64,000 nt of DNA, from assembly GCF_030247195.1 (NCBI RefSeq), contig NC_080671.1, forward strand, positions 15,698,843 through 15,762,842. The letters are read 5' to 3'. This document shows, piece by piece, positions 23,195 through 34,614 of the stretch. This stretch comes from Topomyia yanbarensis (Eukaryota; Arthropoda; Insecta; Diptera; Culicidae). Position 1 is the stretch's first letter, and the number at the start of each line of letters is the position of its first letter. The notes beneath the pieces were generated by a model that was not told the DNA's origin, searched no databases, and saw only the letters and a program-made list of their open reading frames with translations. Both the position numbers and the translations under genes were made by a program.

Positions 23195-24410
23195 AGTTTG
23201 TCTTCACATCTCGCCCTGAGCAGAAGCAAAAAATCGTCCCGCGCAAGTGAAACAGTCAATTCTACCTAAAAATCAATCGGTGCCTATCACACATACAGTC
23301 CATATAACAATAGCCTTTACCTACTGTGCGATTTAGTGATGAGTGACGGTGCCCAGCAAAAAGCAACCCCGATGCGGCCGAACTGTGTTGCTGTTGATTT
23401 TTCAAAATGCCCCGTAAGACCAGCCATTCGGGAAGTGGAACAGTTATTAAAACTGCAGATGGAACTCAATCTGGCTGAAGTAAAAACCCTACAAATGCAT
23501 CATATCATACATTGCGTGCTGATTTCGTTCAACAACATTAACCAAGCTGAGTCATTCGCCTCGCGAAACAACATGCAGCACACCGCCGAATGCGGCAATG
23601 TTAAATATAGCATTCCGGTATACATCAAGAACGGCGCTGTATAAGTTCGGGTCCATGATTTGGCTACGCGTACCCCTGACGGCGCGATTAAAAAATGCTT
23701 GCAAAAATACGGAGAAGTAGACTCCGTTACATATGATACATGGAGGATTTTTTTCCTGGGAATCCCTAACGGTGTTCGTGTGGTGAGAATGCGTGTGATC
23801 AAGCTAATTCCCTCTTACTTAAGCTTCACAGTGTTAGGAAGGGACGATGCTCTCATTCAACAGACACCACTAGTCACGTACCCAGGGCAAATTCCTACGT
23901 GCCAGTTCTGCACGATGAAGCTGCACCTCGGAAAACCTTGCGTAGAAACTGTTAATAAAACTCAAATCCAACTGAAATCAGCACACAACCATCTTACGCT
24001 AAACCACTAACAGCTGCAAAACCAACATCTCCGGATAAAGCACCAACAACCAGTAACAACAACAACGAAACGAATGCCGAAAAATACGAACATACAATAA
24101 CGACCGATAAGAGTAAGACACAAACTGGAACATCTGACCGCGAGCAGCAGGAAAGTAGTACGAATGACGACATGGACATGAACGACAACGCGAAAGAAGA
24201 CAAACGGATCGAACCTCAAATTGCAGTGGACAACACTGGCAATATTTCGCCCCCTAGAAAAAGGATCTCAACACGCAGCAGAAAGCTGCGCCTGAACGAG
24301 ACCAAAAATTTTACATAGCTGTTTTTTTATTTATTGTAAAAAAACAAACAATCGACCTCGTCGAGCTACCGCATTTGGGCCTAAATAAATTTATTAATTA
24401 TAAAAAAAAA
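23195..24410 (+). mobile_element. ORF1-only non-LTR retroelement with TSD and poly-A
   Basis: Bounded by a 9 bp direct repeat, 'ttatcaatc' at 23186-23194 and 24411-24419. The 3' end has a polyadenylation-like AATAAA (24384-24389) and an A-tail (24402-24410). The only coding content is an ORF1-type protein with a zinc knuckle (23336-24318); there is no room for an endonuclease or RT. Because both ends and the duplication are present, this is not a 5' truncation but a complete short element, mobilised presumably in trans. It sits inside the hAT-type element 22168-24438. Confidence 0.8.
23336..24318 (+). pseudogene. ORF1 (gag-like) protein of non-LTR element
   Basis: ATG at 23336 (an ATG also at 23339). 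An RRM-like region ('AIKKCLQKYGEVDSVTYDTW') is followed by 'FFLGIPNGVRVVRMRV' and a zinc knuckle of the form CxxCx4..Hx4C ('CQFCTMKLHLGKPC', about 23908-23942). The C-terminal tail is Asn/Asp/Ser-rich with a basic end ('PPRKKRI'-like, RKR at about 24257). An in-frame TAA at 23642-23644 and a frameshift near 23995 break it. Such proteins bind RNA and chaperone nucleic acid in non-LTR retrotransposition. The fold call is by pattern only. Confidence 0.65.
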
Positions 24411-24446
24411 TTATCAATCTTTTTTGGCTACGCTACTGGTACCTAG

Positions 24447-25120
24447 GGTAATGAACCTATTGGAACACATATTTCACATTTCGAATATACGTGATGCGTT
24501 TTTCTCACTAATGCATCTAATAACATGCTTCGTTAGGTATTTCTCAAGCGCGGACGGGCTCAACTGGGTTTATGCTTACTTTAAGACGGGGTTTAGTTGG
24601 AGATTTTTGTGGGTAAGGATATTGAGTTATGTTATTGCAAGGACATTAATGATTTTTATTTTTATCACAGGTTTGCAAGCATTAGTTTTTTATACCGATC
24701 AAATTCCATAGACCATATTCAGCGGCGTGGGTTGTTATATAGGAGTTTCAAAGTGGATTTGGAACGGAAACGATCTCATCCTCAGCAGAACGCTTTAATT
24801 TGTTATTTCAAAAAGTTTTGTATTGAACTTTGAAACTGATATATGTTGATGTTCTGTTTGTTGCTTCATTTTAAACATATTAAAATCTGTGTATTGAACA
24901 AAGAATCTTCAGCTCACTACATTCAGATTCGATCGAGTGAGGAAAATAATTGTGAGTCAAGTAATGACCGAAGGACACGTTTAGAAGTGGTTCAATTCTA
25001 GATTTTTTTTAGTAAATATTATTACTATTAATAATAGTCCTTGCAAATATCGTCCTGGACGAAATGGTCATTTTTATAGAAGGGAAAATCTTAAGTGTAT
25101 TCTACTTCATTGCGGTTATG
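24447..25120. other. no gene recognised
   Basis: AT-rich sequence between the hAT-type element and the tandem duplication. Open frames at 24424-24711 and 24597-24833 look random, although 24660-24720 would encode a hydrophobic stretch. No repeat family was recognised. Confidence 0.25.
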
Positions 25121-25390
25121 TCTATTACATTACACACCCATTTTTTTGTTATCGTCTTTCAACTAGCACGACTTTTTACTAATCATATCAAGGCGAAACT
25201 TTTCCCACTAAAACAAGTTTATTTTCCAAGCAAATCGCTGTTAGAACTTTTCAAGTCTATTACATTACACACCGATTTTTTTGTTATCGTCTTTCAACTA
25301 GCACGACTTTTTACTAATCATATCAAGGCGAAACTTTTCCCACTAAAACAAGTTTATTTTCCAAGCAAATCGCTGTTAGAACTTTTCAAA
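25121..25390. repeat. 135 bp tandem duplication, two copies
   Basis: Unit 1 is 25121-25255 and unit 2 is 25256-25390. They differ by very few bases ('acacaccca' against 'acacaccga' near the start), so the duplication is recent. 135 is divisible by 3, so an open frame runs through both (25064-25402) and shows the peptide 'FFVIVFQLARLFTNHIKAK' twice. I see no other sign that this is coding. Confidence 0.9.
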
Positions 25391-25463
25391 TCTATCCACT
25401 AATATGTACCAAATACTAAATGCTTCAAAATTAGATTTAATGTGTCCTTAATTTGCTCTAAGC

Positions 25464-25692
25464 CAGGAGCGGGTCCAGAAAAAAATTTTGGAGGGGGTCC
25501 GAAATTTCGATTTTGAAATGTTCATTGTACAATACGTAATATAATCATAACCGAATTTTATTAAAACAAGTTTTAGTGGTCGAACCTGGTTTGTAATGAT
25601 TTTGAGTTTAGAATGAATTAAAATAGAAACTATTTTAAGTTCAAAATTTTAGAGGGGGGACCCCCAGGACTTTCCCCCTGGATCCGCCACTG
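25464..25692. mobile_element. hAT-type MITE, 229 bp, perfect 8 bp TSD
   Basis: The left end CAGGAGCGGGTCCAG and the right end, as reverse complement CAGTGGCGGATCCAG, are inverted repeats with three mismatches. Flanks 'ctctaagc' at 25456-25463 and 25693-25700 match perfectly. G-rich/C-rich subterminal runs ('gagggggtcc', 'gggggacccccag') face each other. It has no coding capacity. Confidence 0.9.
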
Positions 25693-25769
25693 CTCTAAGC
25701 CAATTTGTTAACCCTACTAGTTACCGTTGCGATTATTTGCATTACGGAAACCTACAAATGAAGTGAATA

Positions 25770-25910
25770 AACTCAGGTTTTTTGCACGCGGATTTTAGAA
25801 TTCACGCGGTTTCCATTAACGCGGATTCTGTAATTTACCTGGTGTTCATTTGCGCGGTTTTGCGCGGCCTGTATCCCCCACGTAAGGAAAACCTGCGTGT
25901 ATTAAAGCGC
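25770..25910 (-). repeat. fragment of 'ccgcg(t)aaaaaaa' repeat family
   Basis: Contains 'cacgcggatttt', 'ttaacgcggattct' and 'tgcgcggttttgcgcgg'. These are reverse-orientation relatives of the short tandem units at 29311-29420 and 31022-31115. It is a dispersed low-complexity family with no coding potential. Confidence 0.5.
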
Positions 25911-26827
25911 AGCAATGATAGTCTTCCGACGTATTTCCTATAGTATTTTACAGAGGGATAGAAGGATTCACGTTTTGTGGATAATCATTTAATGTTTCGT
26001 TAGTGTTTCTTAAGTCGAAATGTGAAAAAAGTGTCTTTGAAAAAGTATACTAAAATGTAGTGAAAGTAAGATAATTACAAAAAAATTCCAGGTGCAGTTC
26101 TGAGCTATTTTTGCACAAACCAAGTGTTATAGTTATTATTTTGCCAAAAACTATCTTTCTTGAGTAGCATTTTGGTAACAATCTGGCAAGGTTAGTGCAA
26201 TGGAAAATGTTTTCATTTTTGTTCGTGCTTGATGCATGGTTAGGCAGGGGAAGGAGAGAGAAAGTGGGGTGGCCTGACTTCCTTTAATTTTTTTTTTGAC
26301 ATTGTTGGCCCCACAAGAACACCCGATCAATATTAACTCGAATACACACCCTCAACACAACCGTTTTGGCTTCATTTTTTTTTTTGTTTTTCGTTCCATA
26401 CACGTTCACGTAAAGCCAAAACCGGTTGTGCTAAAGTGTAAATTAAGCTCGGTTTGGTGTTCGTGCTTCGGCTGAAATACAACCCGCGGCAAAAACCGCA
26501 CACAGTGTGAAGGAAACGGAACCCTATATGGAGATTTTGGAAACCGCACCGGTACTCAACCAGCTTTTCACAGCACTAATCATACCACCATCTGGACTGG
26601 TTAATGAAATTCACATCGAAATCTGAACTTAATAACAAAAACTAGTTATAATTTATTCTTGACTAATCTTCTGTACTCACAATAACGCATTTACTCCAAC
26701 GATCTACAATTAAATCAACCTTCCAGGGACAACTTTTCCATTCGCATCCCTTTCCGGGCTGGTAATTTTTCACGAACTTGTTGTCTTGAGCAGCCCGTCC
26801 TCAGAATGGCGACAATGACGAAAGCAG

Positions 26828-26866
26828 TATAAATTCATCTCCCCATTCGACAGAGTAGTTCAGGAG
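26828..26866 (+). promoter_or_regulatory. candidate TATA box plus initiator-like site
   Basis: TATAAA at 26828-26833 is followed 34 bases later by 'ttcagg' (A at 26862), close to normal arthropod TATA-to-initiator spacing. No downstream promoter element is obvious. Downstream lies a short ATG frame from 26888 with a signal-peptide-like start ('MNYCCFILLVSLSV') that stops after 19 codons. A second ATG frame from 26962 carries a run of five Asp and Ser/Asn repeats. Neither frame is recognised. Confidence 0.25.
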
Positions 26867-26961
26867 ATCCGAGCACTATATGCTTACATGAATTATTGCT
26901 GTTTTATTCTACTTGTTTCACTGAGTGTTCCACGTGCGAAGCAATAGAAGTAGCGTGCACT

Positions 26962-27201
26962 ATGAAGCACAGCTTGGTAGCCCTCGAGGATCCACTCCAC
27001 CGACAGCAGCTTCAAGCAACAAGGACAGTGGATAGTCAGCCCGTTTTGCCTCACCGCGACCCGGAGCGTAGTCCATGTCAGCTTAACTGGAACGACGACG
27101 ACGACGACGGCACCAGCAGCAGCAACAGCAGCAATAATGGAGTTCAGGGAAAAGTGTTTTCGCCATTCAAACGAGACTTTCCTGATGGAAGCGGGACGTG
27201 A
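26962..27201 (+). CDS. unassigned small open frame with Asp and Ser/Asn runs
   Basis: An ATG-started frame of about 79 codons, hydrophilic, with 'NDDDDDG' and 'TSSSNSSNN' encoded by gac/agc trinucleotide repeats, ending in TGA. It lies about 100 bases downstream of the candidate TATA/initiator site. It could be a true first exon of a host gene, or simply untranslated leader with trinucleotide repeats. No family is recognised. Confidence 0.2.
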   Translation: MKHSLVALEDPLHRQQLQATRTVDSQPVLPHRDPERSPCQLNWNDDDDDGTSSSNSSNNGVQGKVFSPFKRDFPDGSGT

Positions 27202-29270
27202 ATGCCGGCCAATTCAATTGCGAAGCAGTTTATTTTAAAAAGGAAAATAAATCGCCTGCAAGTGCAAAAAGCTGATCCGGGATGGAATTGGAAAACGAGT
27301 GGAACAAGTTACGTAAATAGAGTGGAGCGTTGTGAACGTTGGGCAGAAGACATGCTGGCTTGGTTCGTTCGAATAATGCACGCAGATAATGTTGTTATTT
27401 GATCAACTTAAGAGCATTTACAGTTCAGCTATTTTTTTTTTCGATAAGGATGTAATCCAAATTTGCAATAGAACTTACAGCTAGTTAATCTCAGGAAAGC
27501 TTCCAAGTTCTGATGGGAACGTAACACGTAGGAGGAGTTCATCCACGTTTCTAAAGGCATCGCGCTATCAGAACACAAAGATCTACAGCAAAGTTCAAAG
27601 GTGCTAACAGCCACTGAGTTAACATGTGGCAAAAACATTCCAACACCAATCGGCACACCGGAAGGTACTCTAGTTACCAGATGATTCCGGGCTGGAGCGA
27701 AAATTCCTGCCTGCCTACAATTTCACGGCAAACACAAACATCATTACGGTTGGCCGGGCATGACCTATCTCGAGCCGCTCGCCATGTAAGCCATTACACC
27801 TGGTGTTAGTTGGCTGCCTGTGTTAGTCTAACCAGCAAACGCCTCCTGGTCTGGCGATGTACAACAGGGAAAACTAAACAAACCTCCCGGTCCAGGCCGT
27901 CGGAGCCTGTTTGTCAGTTCATACACCTGCCCATTCCCAGCAAACCGTCTGAAATCTACGACCAGCACCGACAAATCTACCCCCCCCCCCTCCACATACA
28001 CACAGAAAGCCAGAGGTTATGAAACTCTGTATCAGGTGCTATATTATTAATATTTTCAACCTGCAACCAGCTTGGTCTATGCTAACATCAGATGATACGG
28101 CAGCGCGCGGAGCCATAGTCAACGAGGATAATCTCACCTTACGGTTGAACAAGTCTGCCGACACGTACCACAATGAACATATACCGATGTACTTTCGCAT
28201 ACTAAATCACAATTTACATTGGCAATAGCTGTCCGCACGCGACACCCTGGGATGACTGACTGTCTATTGAAAATAGTACCTCGAACCCAATGTCAATGGC
28301 TATGCCTGCAGTTGCAATTTATATTATACAGAGTATGGACGTAGTGCATCATGATGCACAGTACCAGCAGCAGTGTTACTGTATTTTATGGATTCACACG
28401 CTTATATTGAACGACATTGACGAAAGTGTTGGCATCCAGCAGATTGACGGAGTTAAACATCACTTTTTGTCTGGTTCTGTTATGACATTAACCCTGGGTG
28501 AATATAAAACTTGGAATTAATCGATTTGACAGTAAATAGTTATCACAATAGTGGAAATTGTCAAATGTTCCCAACTTCTGACCACACTGTTGCAGAGGAT
28601 AGAACTCAAGTCAGGAAACACAAGTCGGTGCATAAATTTATCGTTACATCCAGTCCGGTATACTAACTCACTCTCTCTTTCTCGGGTCATCAGTCAGAAA
28701 CTCGCCACATTCCCGAGCGACACTAAGGTTTATCACCCCCCCCCCCCCCTCCTCCCTCCATTCCAGACACCAAGAACACCGAGAACACCCAGGTCGAAAG
28801 CATCCGTATAGAAGGGACAGCAACGGCCGACACGTTGTCGCTCGTGTCGAATAAAGTTGTTCCATAAGCAGTTATCTATTTCTGGCGTCGTCATCACTCT
28901 TTAATTCCTCACTCGGTCGTTTAGTCTATGGACTTTATGGAAAATTACCCACTTGAGTCACAGTTTTGCAAGTGGCACACAGGGGGCTGGTGGAAAAGTT
29001 TTCTTCCGGATTCTGGGAAAACATAGTGATGGGCCGGTCACTATGATGATGGTGGGAGCCAACGTAAAAACTGTCATTAGGGGACGATTGAAAATATTTT
29101 ATCTCTCTTTTGTTTCTGACGGGCAGGAAGATCCTGGGTGGATTTATTGTTATATTAACTTCAACGATGCAGTAGATTTTTGTTGGGGTTACAATCGTTT
29201 ACTTAGTGGTGATATAAGATTAGGCTGATCAGAGAAATGGTTGCAGTATGAGAAAATACAATGCAACTTT
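27202..29270. other. no recognisable gene; poly-C tracts and AATAAA
   Basis: Relatively G+C-rich, host-like sequence with C-runs near 27980 and 28736-28749, a CT-rich tract near 28665-28685 and an AATAAA at about 28850-28855. The latter might mark a transcript or solo-LTR 3' end, but no partner features were found. The short open frames show no domain. Confidence 0.25.
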
Positions 29271-29310
29271 TTCATGTCATACAGGGGACAGTAGCCTTTA
29301 AACTTGAAAG

Positions 29311-29420
29311 ACCGCGTAAAAAAACCGCGTTAATTGGAAAATCCGCATAAAAAAACGCGGTAATTGGAAAATCCGCGTAAAAAAACTGCGTTAATTCGAA
29401 AATCCGCGCAAAAAAAACTC
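29311..29420 (+). repeat. short tandem array, ~31 bp unit
   Basis: About 3.5 copies of a unit of the form 'ccgcgtaaaaaaa' + 'ccgcgttaattggaaaat'. A matching shorter block in the same orientation lies at 31022-31115, and a reverse-orientation relative at 25770-25910. The two blocks bracket the head-to-head ~115 bp monomer arrays, so they may be the outer parts of one composite element. Confidence 0.7.
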
Positions 29421-29579
29421 TCAGCAAAAGACTTAGAATATTTTTGGAAGTTTTGTTTGCGCAGATTTCGCAATTAATACGGTTTTTGCAAAAAAATTCA
29501 AAAAGTCCTTTTGAATGCAAAAGACTTAGAAGATTTTCGGAAAGATGCAAGAGACGGGTCTGGAAGACTCGCACCCCAA

Positions 29580-29960
29580 CAATATGGGTATTTTCGGAAT
29601 GGTCTTGAAGAGTAGGTTCCAGAAATTGATTTTTGACGCCATTTTGAAATCAAAGATGGCGACTTTCGGTTTAGCGAAATTCGCTATAACTCAATCAATA
29701 TTGATATTTTTGGAATGGTCTTGACGAGTAGGTGCCAGAAATAAATAAATCTGCACCTTCCCCGCAAGGTTTTCCATGAAAATTGATTTTTGGCGCCATT
29801 TTCAAATCCCAAATGGCGGCTTCCGGTTTCGAGAGATTCTCTACAACTTAATCAACATGAGTATTTTCGGAATGGTGTTGATGAGTAGCAGACAAACGTC
29901 GATGTTTGCCGTCATTTTAAAATTCTAGATGGCGACTTCCGGTTTACCGAAATTCTCGCA
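29580..29960 (+). repeat. ~115 bp monomer array, forward arm (3 copies)
   Basis: Monomers begin 'tgggtattttcggaatggtcttga' or variants (29585, 29701, 29857) and include 'cgccattttgaaatc..agatggcgacttccggttt..cgaaattc'. The second copy has a ~40 bp insertion. The same monomer runs in reverse in 30195-30755, so the locus is a head-to-head inverted pair of tandem arrays. The repeated peptides seen in long frames here follow from the unit length and do not show coding. Confidence 0.85.
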
Positions 29961-30194
29961 TGAAAAATCTGGGCAATCATCTAAATCACCCTCAAATATA
30001 AGATGTAATCATAAACCAGCAAAATGCAAAATATTTTTATGTGTTCATTCAGGAAAGTGCGGTGAGAATGGAAGAGAGAAGAAAGAGACGTATGTGGTGT
30101 GAGTTGGGGGTTTGAATTTATTCAAATTAAACATATTGCTTAAATTTAAGTAAATTCAACTGTTTAATTAAAACTATTTGTACTACAACTTCAA

Positions 30195-30755
30195 CTTCTA
30201 AAAATACCCATATTGATTGGGTTATAGCGAATTTCGCGAAATCGGAAATCGCCATCTTGGATTTAAAAATGTCGTCAAAAATCAATTTTTGGAACCTGCT
30301 CGTTAAGATCATTTCAAAAACACTCATATTGACTGGTTTATAATGAATGTGGCTAACCCGCAAGTCGCCATCTTGGAATTCAAAATGGCGTCAAACATCG
30401 ATCTTTGTCTACTACTCGTCAAGACCATTCCGAAAATACCCATATTGATTGGGTTATAGCGAATTTCGCTAAACCGGAAGTCGCCACCTTGGATTTCAAA
30501 ATGGCACCAAACATAAATTTCTGGTACCTACTCTTCAAGATCATTCCGACAATACCCATATTGCATAAGTTGTAGGGTATTTCCGCTAAACCGGATGTCG
30601 CCATCTTGGATTTCTAAATGGCGTAACATAAATTTCCAGCACCTACTTGTCAATACCATTCCAAAAATATCAATATTAATTGAGTTATAGCGAATTTCGC
30701 TAAAACCGGAAGTCGCCATCTTTGATTTCAAAATGGCGTCAAAAATCAATTTCTA
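30195..30755 (-). repeat. ~115 bp monomer array, reverse arm (5 copies)
   Basis: Five reverse-complement copies of the monomer at 29580-29960, starting near 30199, 30310, 30430, 30547 and 30655, each with 'gccatcttggatttcaaaatgg'. Between the arms (29961-30194) is unrelated sequence, so a single strand could fold into a large stem with a ~235 base loop. Two forward monomers and one reverse partial monomer of the same family are at 61530-61770. Confidence 0.85.
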
Positions 30756-30850
30756 CTGTATCGATTTTGTTGGCTATTTTCGGCAAATTTGAGACTAAGA
30801 GAAACGAAAGCAATGAAATTGAAAGACGGATAGGTATTCTAGAGCGAATC
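30752..30850. repeat. half copy of palindromic MITE found at 54203-54382
   Basis: The stretch 'actgtatcgattttgttgg' through 'gacggataggtattct' matches the left half of the palindromic element at 54203-54382 almost base for base. Only one arm is present, joined directly to the last 115 bp monomer. Confidence 0.7.
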
Positions 30851-31302
30851 AGTTATAAACTTAGAACGGAAACTAGAACTAGGCAGGCTCATATGGGCAT
30901 GATCGAAAGGAAATGTGAAGAATTTTTTGCCTTCTGCAGAGTAGGAGTTGGGCGTTCCACCCAAGTCTACCGCATGGTCTATGGTAGAACATAACTCATC
31001 ATCATGTTTTACCGCCGACGCTGCAAAAACCGCGTTAATTGGAAAATCCGCGTAAAAAAACCTCGCAAAAAACCGCGCAAAAAAACCGCATGAAAAAAAC
31101 CTGGGTGTATATTGCGAGGCACTGAGTGCAATATCATATACCAATCGATTTAGTTCGACGAATTGAGACAATGTTCGTGTGTATATCGAATCAAGATTAT
31201 TTTACCGAATGAATCGTTTCACAGAATTTGGTTTTAATTGATTGACCTAAAGTTATTTCAATGGTAATGACATAATGCAGTGAAGATTCAATTGTGTCTA
31301 CT

Positions 31303-31556
31303 CAGAGCCGTAGCGTACGGTTGGCCAGGTTGGCCCCCGACAATGGCGCCAATCTCAGAGGGCGCTAAAATCTTGACCTGCTTTATAAAATAAGTGAGGT
31401 TAAGTCTTAAAATAAGTCAGGATTGAAGTAACATTTCCAGGTACACACAAAATTCTTGTTTGAAAGTCGAACTGGAAAAGAAAGTCAACGTAGACAGCAA
31501 AAAGGCGTATAAATGAGAACCTACCAAAGGCGCCAGAAGACAACGCTACGGTCCTG
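31303..31556. mobile_element. hAT-like MITE, 254 bp
   Basis: The left end CAGAGCCGTAGCG and the right end, as reverse complement CAGGACCGTAGCG, match at 11 of 13 positions, and 'ggcgcc' occurs near both ends. Flanks 'tctact' and 'ttactt' are similar but not identical, so the 8 bp duplication is not proven. No coding capacity. Confidence 0.6.
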
Positions 31557-34500
31557 TTACTTCAGAATAAACAACGAACAAAACAAAAAATTCAAACTTC
31601 ACCAAAAATAGCGAAAATTATTGCAAATTTTTCCACTCGTTTCCTCAGTTTCATAGGAACAAGGGGAACGGAAATGTGGTCATGGGCAGTAAAGCAGGCC
31701 TCCTTTATAAAGCTGTAGCAAAGATCAATTATCATCGTGAAGATAAACCCATGTCGTACCAGGAAAATTGAACCACGATGCCGGAATTAGCTCCGCAATA
31801 ACACAAAGTTGCCGGTTCCCAACCTCGGTCCAACTAATCCTGTACCAAGTTGAAGCTCTGGTTGAAATGTCACATGAGATTTTTGGCATTCCTGGAAGCG
31901 TTGGAAACACTTTGTTTCTTCTGAATTTTCTAAGACCTGGTGCTGTTTGCTTCGGATTCAAGATTCAAGAGAGATAAAAACTTATTCTTACAAAGGCCCA
32001 TTTGCTTGTAAGTAGACTAATACAATGAGCATGCAATGTGCGAGGCACAAACAACCGACCATACAGACGATCCTTGTCAAAGAAGACACGAAGCAGTCTC
32101 GCGAAAGGTCACCCGACACTAGTTATAAAGGACGCCCCATTTTGTGTCATCCAGTGCGATTGTCACTCAAAATTTTCGCTCACTGGAGCAACAGATCATT
32201 GAAACAGAGAATCCCGTTCTTCAGTAGATTCACGCATGCCAAGCTCGAACCGATAATCACACCATAGATCTCAACTTTGTGAACGGGCATGTAAACGCGT
32301 TTATTTCTTCGTGAAAGTCTTGTCGCCAGTGATGCCATTTGTTTGCTTTAGCCAAAATATCACAATTCTACTTGAATATCTTCTATTGAACATATCTAGG
32401 CGAACTTTCGAGACATCTAACACAACTTAATTTGTCTGCATCTTGCGTAATATTAGACTACTTCGCGGGCAAACCCAGTTCAATGTGTTTGATTTTAAAC
32501 GGAAGCTCGGAGTCTGACGACGAGTCTTGTTCGACATCCATTTTAGGATCATTTGGGTCAGTTCAGGAGAGTTTATTTATGCACGGCTCTAGACCCAAAC
32601 ACAAAGTGAAAACTGAACAATAGGAAGAAAGAGACAGAAATCATGGGGGATATAATTTGAAAGACAAGTCTGAATTTGATAGTAAAGGAATAAAGTGGTC
32701 ATCTATCTGAACACGATATATGGCTGGATGCAACCTATTTTATTAGACACTGGAATGTAGAATATGTGAAAAACTTTATCAGCAATAGATCATAAAAGTA
32801 TCTTTGCTTCATTTGCTTGTGCAAAAAGATGGGTGGGCGCTGTCTGGTATATAATCGGAATACCGTGACTACCCTTGGACTGGTTACTAAAATCTTATGA
32901 TATACACCGTAATCAACAATCTACCAATCAATTCAAAGTTCCTAAAATTGTCTCCTCAGTATACTTGATATACGGTAGAATGCCCATATTTCCTGAATTT
33001 TCAAATTGGATTCGACTCAAAAGTATTGGTACCTCGAAGAAAGTGCCTATGCAACAATTGATCACGATCGAAAAACAATGTTATGAAGCGTCGATATCTA
33101 TTGTATTGTTGAAAAAATTTCTATGGTACAAGTAAAATTTCTAAATTGAGATGGGACTTGAGTTTGGAAATGCTGCTTTTTTTATTTTTTTGAATGCCAA
33201 ATGTTTTAAAAATCAATGAAATGTCGAAATCTGGTGTCAATTCGAGAAAAATTTTTTTTTATTTTTATATGAAAATGTCAGTTAAAAATTCCCTCCCCAA
33301 GGTTGATGGGTTTGACGGTATTGCAAACATCTTCAAGCATATTTCAGCGTTAGTTTTAAAGAAGCTCTGACAGACGACTGCTTTAAGATGGTTATTGCAT
33401 TACGCCTCGATAGTGGTGCATCGAGGAGACCGAGAGGGCTTATGGGCCTTTTTTATGTTTTGTGTTTTTTCATACTCTGCACCAGCCCAAACTAACAGTC
33501 AACTAAGAGCCTGTGCACACTGGCGTGGCCGATTGGCGGGTCGCCGTGGATTGACTATTTCTATGGGCTGTGTTTGCAGACATTGTTCAACAGCTTAACG
33601 GCACGGATCGCAGTGGAAGTTATTGTGTGTCGATTTATCGGTCGACCTCGGCAACGTGCACTGGCGCATTAAAAAAATAACAGTTGAACCCTATTAGTTG
33701 TGTTGTGTTGTATTGTAATAATTGTAGTTTTTAGTACTAGTGTACAATTGTTACGTGATAGTCGTATGTCTATCTGTGCATGTGTTCGTCTGAGTATTTG
33801 TGACATATAGGCCAGGGAATGGATGCAGAACTGACTTATATGATAGAATAGTGGGTAATCCTTCTTAGGATTCGTTGGTCACTTTTTACCGGTGTTCAAT
33901 CCGTGCATTCGATTCGATTCATTCGGATTGGAGAAATGAAGGTACGAATAATTTACCGATGTACGTCAATCACCCATTCCCGGTCAGCATAGCATGAGAA
34001 ACTTCTGGCGGAGTGCAATTGTCGTTAATGGTAAATGTATATCATTTTCTGGCATTTGGGCGATTCCAAGTAGTTTTATTGCATGTTATATGAGTGTTGT
34101 TCAATTAATACTCAATAGCAATACTAACTCTTCTTTTTATTTCATTTTATTTTATTTATTTTTGGTCTCATGCGCCACATTTCTCTGATGACATTTCCGA
34201 GTTCATTAAACAAAAAGTGCTGCCATCAGACGTCGCCAGGTTTTAGAAGAATTGAGATGTACTTTCATACTCAAATGAATCAGATAAGTAGGAACGAGCA
34301 ACAAACTGCAAGTAGCATATTACATATGTCTTATTTTAACATATTACATATTATTTGTATTAACATATTATTTACAGGTAACACCCAACACTTCCCATAC
34401 ACACGTAAACATTCACACACGCAAATATACAAATGCTCGACAGGTGACTGGGCCAAGTGCAGGTAGTTTGTTTTTCCATTATTTATGCATACCAAAATAG

Positions 34501-34614
34501 TATTGTTCAATTTATACACTTCTAGTCGAGCTCTTTGCATCTTTTTTTCTCTTTATTCGGCATGTTGTGATTACTTTTATTGGTATATCTCTACTATACG
34601 CTATCTATACTCAT
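31557..34614. other. no gene recognised
   Basis: AT-rich interval with several short open frames (31725-31961, 32025-32267, 32432-32623, 32875-33135) without recognisable domains. A G+C-richer patch at 33495-33665 ('gcacactggcgtggccg...tgcactggcgc') may be a small decayed element, but its ends do not match well enough to call. Confidence 0.25.

Larger units (their letters stand above)
22168..24438. mobile_element. hAT-type element with 8 bp TSD, split by retroelement
   Basis: The left end CAGTGGCGTAGCCA and the right end, as reverse complement CAGTAGCGTAGCCA, are inverted repeats. Perfect 8 bp copies of 'gtacctag' flank it (22160-22167 and 24439-24446), the hAT signature. Removing the nested retroelement (23195-24410 plus its own duplication) leaves about 1.05 kb, too short for an hAT transposase, and I recognise none. 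It is therefore probably a non-autonomous derivative. Confidence 0.85.

Noticed and set aside
23500..24219. Minus-strand ORFs including Val/Leu-rich ones at 23994-24219
   Set aside because: Antisense to the Asn/Asp-rich tail of the ORF1 protein.
28830..28900. Possible solo LTR ending near an AATAAA
   Set aside because: No matching terminal dinucleotides, target duplication or second copy could be found by eye.
30127..30749. Overlapping minus-strand ORFs with repeated peptides such as 'SKMATSGLAKFAITQSIW'
   Set aside because: Products of the ~115 bp tandem monomers being read through; no start, no known domain, and monomers elsewhere are out of frame.
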